A stretch of DNA of 16,413 nt from Actinomycetes bacterium (GTDB lineage: Bacteria > Actinomycetota > CADDZG01 > JAHWKV01): contig JAJCYF010000242.1 of NCBI GenBank assembly GCA_029263035.1, forward strand, positions 1 to 16,413, in the 5' to 3' direction. Shown here in pieces: positions 13,420-16,413 of this stretch. Below the pieces are notes generated by a model. It searched no databases, was not told where the DNA came from, and was given only the letters and a program-made list of their open reading frames with translations. A program made the translations under genes and the position numbers. Numbering within the stretch: position 1 is the first letter of the stretch; each line of letters opens with the position of its first letter.

Positions 13420-14950
13420 ATTTCTCGACTGAGCCGGCAACCCATTTCGGCGCTTTGCGGACCGGCTCCTGCCCGAAGTCCAGCGACATCTGCTCGACCT
13501 CCGGTTGGGGGTCGGGGGTTTTGACCGGCTTTTTCGGCTGACGGTGCCGGGGACCGGTTTTAGGCCCGTGGCGGTCCTTTAGGGCGTAGACCGCCTTTTG
13601 TATCGGCTCGGCCACCGATTTCGGCGCGTTGCTCCCCCGGTACATCCTTCGATACTCCCCGAGCAGCTCGGGGTACTCGGCCTCCAGCCAGGGCAGGAAC
13701 TCCTCCTTGACCCCGGGCCGCAGGTGCAGGATCAGCGGGGTGATGTTGACTGCGCCCGCATCGGCGGCAGCCCTCACGGTGGCGGCGAGCTGTTCGGGTG
13801 AGTCGGAGATGCCGGGCAGGATGGGCGCCATGAGGATGCCGCACGGAATCCCGGCCCGGTTCAGCTTGCTCAGGACCTCCAGTCGTTTCATCGGGTGCGG
13901 GGTTCCGGGCTCGGTCTTGCGCCACACCTCCTCGTCCACCGTCCCCACCGAGAAGCTGGCCGAGACCTCGGTGACCGCGGCTCCCTCGACCAGCAGGTCC
14001 AGGTCCCGCTGGATGAGAGTTGACTTGGTGAGGATCGAGTACGGGTTGCGGTTGGCGTTCAGCTCGGTGAGGATCCCCCGCATCAGCCGGTAGCGGCCCT
14101 CCGCCCGCTGGTAGTTGTCGGTGTTGGTCCCCATGGCGATGTGCTCGCCCGTCCACGACGGCTTGCGAAGCTCCCGCCGGAGTAGTTCGACCGCGTTGAC
14201 CTTTACGACGATCTTGGTCTCGAAGTCCACCCCGGCGTTCAGATCGAGATAGGTATGTGTAGGCCGAGCAAAGCAGTTGTGGCTCACGATCCCGTTGGCG
14301 ATGAAGTCCCCGGTCCCCGTGGTGATATCGAACATCGGTACGTCGAGGCCAAGCGCCTCGATTCCTTTCACTCGGTAGTCGGCACTTGCGGCGGCCGTCA
14401 TCGCCGTCAAACTCGTCCCCACCATTTCGTCACCCAGTGTGAGGTAGGGCCGGGTCAGGGGACCGTGCATGGAGCCGGTAACGTACTTCCATCCGCGGTT
14501 GGTCAAGAACCGATGGTCGGCGCTCGCTATCAGCTCGGTCCCGTCCTCGAGGGTTATCCGGTAAGCGGCTTTCGTGGTAGACCAATGGTCTAGAACGGGG
14601 GTTTCGACGTACCGCCGGTACCGGCCTTGGCTTACCGTACCGAGCACACGGTCCCCGGGCCGGACCTCAGACAGCGGCTTCGACCTCCCATCGGCCATGA
14701 GAATGGGCGTGTCGCCGGCCATGCAGTAGGAGCAGGCATGGGAGCAGCCCCGGTACGGGTTGATGGTCCAACTGAAGCCCATGTTGTTGGCTTTGACGTG
14801 GTTGATGATGCTCTTGGACCGCACCTCGTAGAAGGTCATCCCCTTGAACTCGGGGGTATTGAAGCGGCGCACCACCGCGTCCTCCCCGAAGAGGGGGAGT
14901 TTTGCCGTCTCCCCCGGGGGCGCCTCCAGAAGCTGACTGTCCCAGCGCAT
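13418..14950 (-). CDS. Intein-containing Rv2578c-family radical SAM protein
   Basis: Radical SAM enzyme related to Mycobacterium tuberculosis Rv2578c; the substrate is unknown in the family. From ATG 14950 the precursor is 510 residues and starts MRWDSQLL, matching the family's MRW start. The cluster motif CSHACSY (Cys69, Cys73) is cut by a 150-residue intein (residues 76-225), after which the host resumes with CFARPTHTYLDL. After splicing, the 360-residue enzyme would have the intact CxxxCxxC with Cys226 as third ligand. Later family segments include AMGTNTDNYQRAEGRYRLM and SILTKSTLIQRDL. ATG 14968 is also open (six more residues) but would lie upstream of the likely transcript start. The tail from about 460 is basic and proline-rich, ending in a short acidic/hydrophobic stretch, EQMSLDFGQ. 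Confidence 0.93.
   Translation of the reverse strand: MRWDSQLLEAPPGETAKLPLFGEDAVVRRFNTPEFKGMTFYEVRSKSIINHVKANNMGFSWTINPYRGCSHACSYCMAGDTPILMADGRSKPLSEVRPGDRVLGTVSQGRYRRYVETPVLDHWSTTKAAYRITLEDGTELIASADHRFLTNRGWKYVTGSMHGPLTRPYLTLGDEMVGTSLTAMTAAASADYRVKGIEALGLDVPMFDITTGTGDFIANGIVSHNCFARPTHTYLDLNAGVDFETKIVVKVNAVELLRRELRKPSWTGEHIAMGTNTDNYQRAEGRYRLMRGILTELNANRNPYSILTKSTLIQRDLDLLVEGAAVTEVSASFSVGTVDEEVWRKTEPGTPHPMKRLEVLSKLNRAGIPCGILMAPILPGISDSPEQLAATVRAAADAGAVNITPLILHLRPGVKEEFLPWLEAEYPELLGEYRRMYRGSNAPKSVAEPIQKAVYALKDRHGPKTGPRHRQPKKPVKTPDPQPEVEQMSLDFGQEPVRKAPKWVAGSVEK
14276..14725 (-). other. Mini-intein (150 residues, no homing endonuclease)
   Basis: In-frame protein-splicing element. Block A is CMAGDTPILMADG with nucleophile Cys1. 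Block B is around ELIASADHRFLTNRGW, with the conserved His and a Ser-Ala-Asp-His in place of the usual TxxH. Block F/G reads VPMFDITTGTGDFIANGIVS then HN, and the +1 residue is Cys. The size leaves room only for the HINT splicing domain; no LAGLIDADG endonuclease is visible, although a short insert (about SMHGPLTRPYLTLGDEMVG) occupies the usual endonuclease position. The insertion point is the third cysteine of the radical SAM motif, a highly conserved site typical of inteins. NCBI naming already includes intein-containing members of this family, so the site itself is known. Confidence 0.95.
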
Positions 14951-14956
14951 CGACCC

Positions 14957-14985
14957 AGAATAGAACATACGTTCGACTGAAACAA
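14957..14985 (-). promoter_or_regulatory. Leaderless promoter of the radical SAM gene
   Basis: On the minus strand TTGTTT (14980-14985) and TATTCT (14957-14962) are separated by exactly 17 bp, and the -10 ends 6 nt before ATG 14950. The transcript would begin at or next to the start codon. This agrees with the family's conserved MRW start and with the lack of a ribosome site, and it argues against ATG 14968. Confidence 0.5.
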
Positions 14986-15021
14986 GGGACCACTTCCGGC
15001 TTGAACCGGCCGCATCGGGGG

Positions 15022-15027
15022 TAGTCT
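15022..15027 (+). promoter_or_regulatory. Possible -10 element for fxsA
   Basis: TAGTCT ends 9 nt before ATG 15037. TTGAAC at 15001-15006 is a fair -35 but the spacing is only 15 bp. The transcript would have a very short leader. AGAGG lies just before the start, too close for ordinary Shine-Dalgarno use. Confidence 0.3.
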
Positions 15028-15036
15028 TAGAGGACG

Positions 15037-15546
15037 ATGCCGTTCATTTTGGCTTTCCTCTTTCTGATCGTCCCGCTCATCGAGATCTGGATCCTGATCC
15101 AGGTGGGGCAGCAGATCGGCGCCTTCCCCACTATCCTCCTGCTGATCCTGATGAGCATCGCCGGAGGAATTCTCGCCAAGCGGGAAGGCCTGGCGGTGTG
15201 GACCCGGTTCCGGAGCGCACTGTCCCGGGGGGAGGTCCCCTCGGCAGAGGCGGTCGACGGGGTGCTGGTGCTGTTCGGCGCCGCCCTGCTGCTGACCCCC
15301 GGATTCCTGACCGACGTGCTCGGTCTGGCGCTGCTGATCCCGGTAAGCCGGGCGGGCGTTCGGCGGGTAGTGATGAAGAGCGGCGGCTGGCTGGTAGCCA
15401 AGAGGTTTCCCTTCCTCATCCCGCTGGGGCTGGTGCGCAACCGCAGCCGGAATGTGAAGGCCCGCACGGTAACCGTCGAGCCCGATGAGCAGGCGGATAG
15501 CCGGCCGCAGGACGTCAACGACCGGGACCGGATCACCGGTCCTTAA
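15037..15546 (+). CDS. fxsA: FxsA family membrane protein
   Basis: A 169-residue inner-membrane protein of the FxsA family, named for the E. coli protein whose overproduction relieves phage T7 exclusion by the F plasmid; its cell function is not known. Typical features are the N-terminal LAFLFLIVPLIEIWILI, a second hydrophobic segment (PTILLLILMSIAGGILAKREG), and the conserved LLTPGFLTDVLGLALLIPVSR at 85-105. The C-terminal 50 residues are hydrophilic and variable, as usual. The start at ATG 15037 begins the family-typical MPF sequence. It is divergent from the radical SAM gene and lies 45 bp before greA, possibly with its own promoter. Confidence 0.92.
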   Translation: MPFILAFLFLIVPLIEIWILIQVGQQIGAFPTILLLILMSIAGGILAKREGLAVWTRFRSALSRGEVPSAEAVDGVLVLFGAALLLTPGFLTDVLGLALLIPVSRAGVRRVVMKSGGWLVAKRFPFLIPLGLVRNRSRNVKARTVTVEPDEQADSRPQDVNDRDRITGP

Positions 15547-15579
15547 GGCCGGGTTCTCGCAGTCTTCGGCGAAGCAACG

Positions 15580-15585
15580 GATACT
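15580..15585 (+). promoter_or_regulatory. Possible -10 element of a leaderless greA promoter
   Basis: GATACT ends 6 nt before ATG 15592, the same spacing as for the radical SAM and dehydrogenase genes, and no Shine-Dalgarno sequence precedes the ATG. The -35 region (CTCGCA, 18 bp upstream) is poor. Confidence 0.35.
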
Positions 15586-15591
15586 AGTTGG

Positions 15592-16068
15592 ATGAATCAG
15601 CCCGAAGATATCTACGTCAGCCCCCAGACTCTGGACAAGCTCAAGGAGGAACTGGAGCAGCTGACCGGCCCCGGCCGGGAAGAGATGAGCGTCCGCCTTC
15701 TGAGAGCCCGTGAGCTGGGCGACCTCAAGGAAAATGCCGAGTACCACGCCGCCAAGGATGCCCAGGGCCTGATGGAGGCCCGCATCCGCCAGCTCGAGTA
15801 CACCATCGACCGGGCGGTGGTCCGGGAGGTCTCGACCAACGCCGACGAGGTGGGCTCCGGCATCATCGTGACCGTCAAGGACAAGTTCGGCACCGAGAAT
15901 TACCTGATCGCCGACTCGATGGAGGAGAAGGTCGACGGGTGCAGCACGGTCACCCCCTCGTCTCCGATGGGCAAGGCGCTGGCCGGCAAGAAGGTCGGCG
16001 ATACCGCTACCGTGGAGGCCCCCAGAGGCAGCTTCACGGTTGAGGTGGTCGGTCTCAAGCCCCTTTAG
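15592..16068 (+). CDS. greA: Transcription elongation factor GreA
   Basis: Cytoplasmic factor that enters the RNA polymerase secondary channel and stimulates cleavage of backtracked RNA. The length of 158 residues is standard. The N-terminal coiled coil (about 10-80) carries the tip signature ARELGDLKENAEYHAAKDAQ, with Asp44 and Glu47 as the acidic pair that positions the catalytic metal. The C-terminal FKBP-like domain (about 86-158) includes DGCSTVTPSSPMGKALAGKK. The TAG stop overlaps the next gene's GTG by one base (TAGTG), so the SGNH hydrolase gene is probably translated in a coupled way. Confidence 0.97.
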   Translation: MNQPEDIYVSPQTLDKLKEELEQLTGPGREEMSVRLLRARELGDLKENAEYHAAKDAQGLMEARIRQLEYTIDRAVVREVSTNADEVGSGIIVTVKDKFGTENYLIADSMEEKVDGCSTVTPSSPMGKALAGKKVGDTATVEAPRGSFTVEVVGLKPL

Positions 16069-16413
16069 TGCCCCGGGCTCTGCGTAAAACTCTCAAATTC
16101 GCCGGTTTCGCCCTTCTAGGCATCTTCCTGCTGCTGGCCGGAGAGGGGATCTACGCCTATACCCGCGACTACCCGCTCAACGACCCCGAGCAGCCGGTCA
16201 GCGGTGAGTTCGGGGATCCCTCCCTTCCGCGCCTCAGGTTCGTGGTGCTGGGCGACAGCACGTCGGTCGGGGTCGGCACCACGCCGGAGAACTCCTACCC
16301 CTGGCTGCTGGCGACCCGGCTGAGCGACCGGTTCCACGTCGAGCTGGAGGTGGTGGGCGTCGGCGGTGCCACGACGGCCGACCTGGCAAACATCCAGGTC
16401 GACAAGGCGCTGG
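16068..16413 (+). CDS. SGNH/GDSL hydrolase, N-terminal part (runs off the window)
   Basis: The first 115 codons of a membrane-anchored or secreted esterase. GTG 16068 shares one base with the greA stop. The N-terminus is basic (PRALRKTLK), followed by a hydrophobic helix at about 11-31 (FAGFALLGIFLLLAGEGIYA), a signal anchor. Block I is VVLGDSTSVGVG with nucleophile Ser64; a second conserved segment is VGVGGATTADL, matching GDSL block II. The remaining blocks, including the catalytic Asp-x-x-His, lie beyond the window. The likely role is a lipase, esterase or deacylase acting at the outer face of the membrane. Confidence 0.85.
   Translation, partial: MPRALRKTLKFAGFALLGIFLLLAGEGIYAYTRDYPLNDPEQPVSGEFGDPSLPRLRFVVLGDSTSVGVGTTPENSYPWLLATRLSDRFHVELEVVGVGGATTADLANIQVDKAL

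Noticed and set aside
15564..15576. Small inverted repeat CTTC-GGC-GAAG between fxsA and greA as a terminator
   Set aside because: Only a 4-bp stem with no T-run; too weak.
14836..15747. A 303-codon minus-strand frame
   Set aside because: Antisense to fxsA and part of greA, both clear family members, and runs over the divergent promoters into the radical SAM gene in another frame.

Overview
The window reads as a high-GC, gene-dense stretch of an actinobacterial chromosome. Supporting evidence: an Rv2578c-type radical SAM protein (a family best known from Actinobacteria), an actinobacterial-style efflux adaptor carrying a peptidoglycan-binding domain, frequent 4-bp ATGA/GTGA gene overlaps, and several genes whose -10-like hexamer lies 6 nt before the start codon, as in leaderless actinobacterial transcripts. 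The exact lineage cannot be fixed from the sequence. No tRNA, rRNA, CRISPR array, insertion sequence or phage gene was found.

Layout. (1) 1-3178, plus strand: the end of an unrecognised gene, then an adaptor / ATPase / FtsX-like permease trio forming a MacAB-type ABC system. (2) 3202-4687: a histidine phosphatase (minus) and a short-chain dehydrogenase (plus), transcribed divergently. (3) 4688-10307, minus strand: a tight six-gene operon. Its order is an alpha/beta hydrolase with a Cys nucleophile elbow, an acetoacetate-decarboxylase-fold protein, two small membrane proteins, a patatin-like lipase with an extra C-terminal domain, and a metallophosphoesterase. The first five genes all overlap by 4-8 nt, so they are probably translated in a coupled way; lipid or sterol-like substrates are a reasonable inference. 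(4) 10497-10949, plus: dCMP deaminase family. (5) 10967-12906, minus: an ECF-type sigma factor with a membrane-anchored putative anti-sigma protein. The latter carries a duplicated cytoplasmic motif and outside the membrane a fibronectin type III domain plus a region resembling the beta domain of the von Hippel-Lindau protein. A small divergent membrane protein follows (13096-13335). (6) 13418-14950, minus: an Rv2578c-family radical SAM protein interrupted by a 150-residue mini-intein inside its iron-sulfur cysteine motif. (7) 15037-16413, plus: fxsA, greA and the start of an SGNH/GDSL hydrolase.

The most interesting items are the intein, whose own Cys1 stands in for the third cluster cysteine before splicing; the sigma/anti-sigma pair with its VHL-like extracellular sensor candidate; and the coupled hydrolase / decarboxylase-fold / patatin operon. 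No stretch longer than 300 bases lacks a gene.
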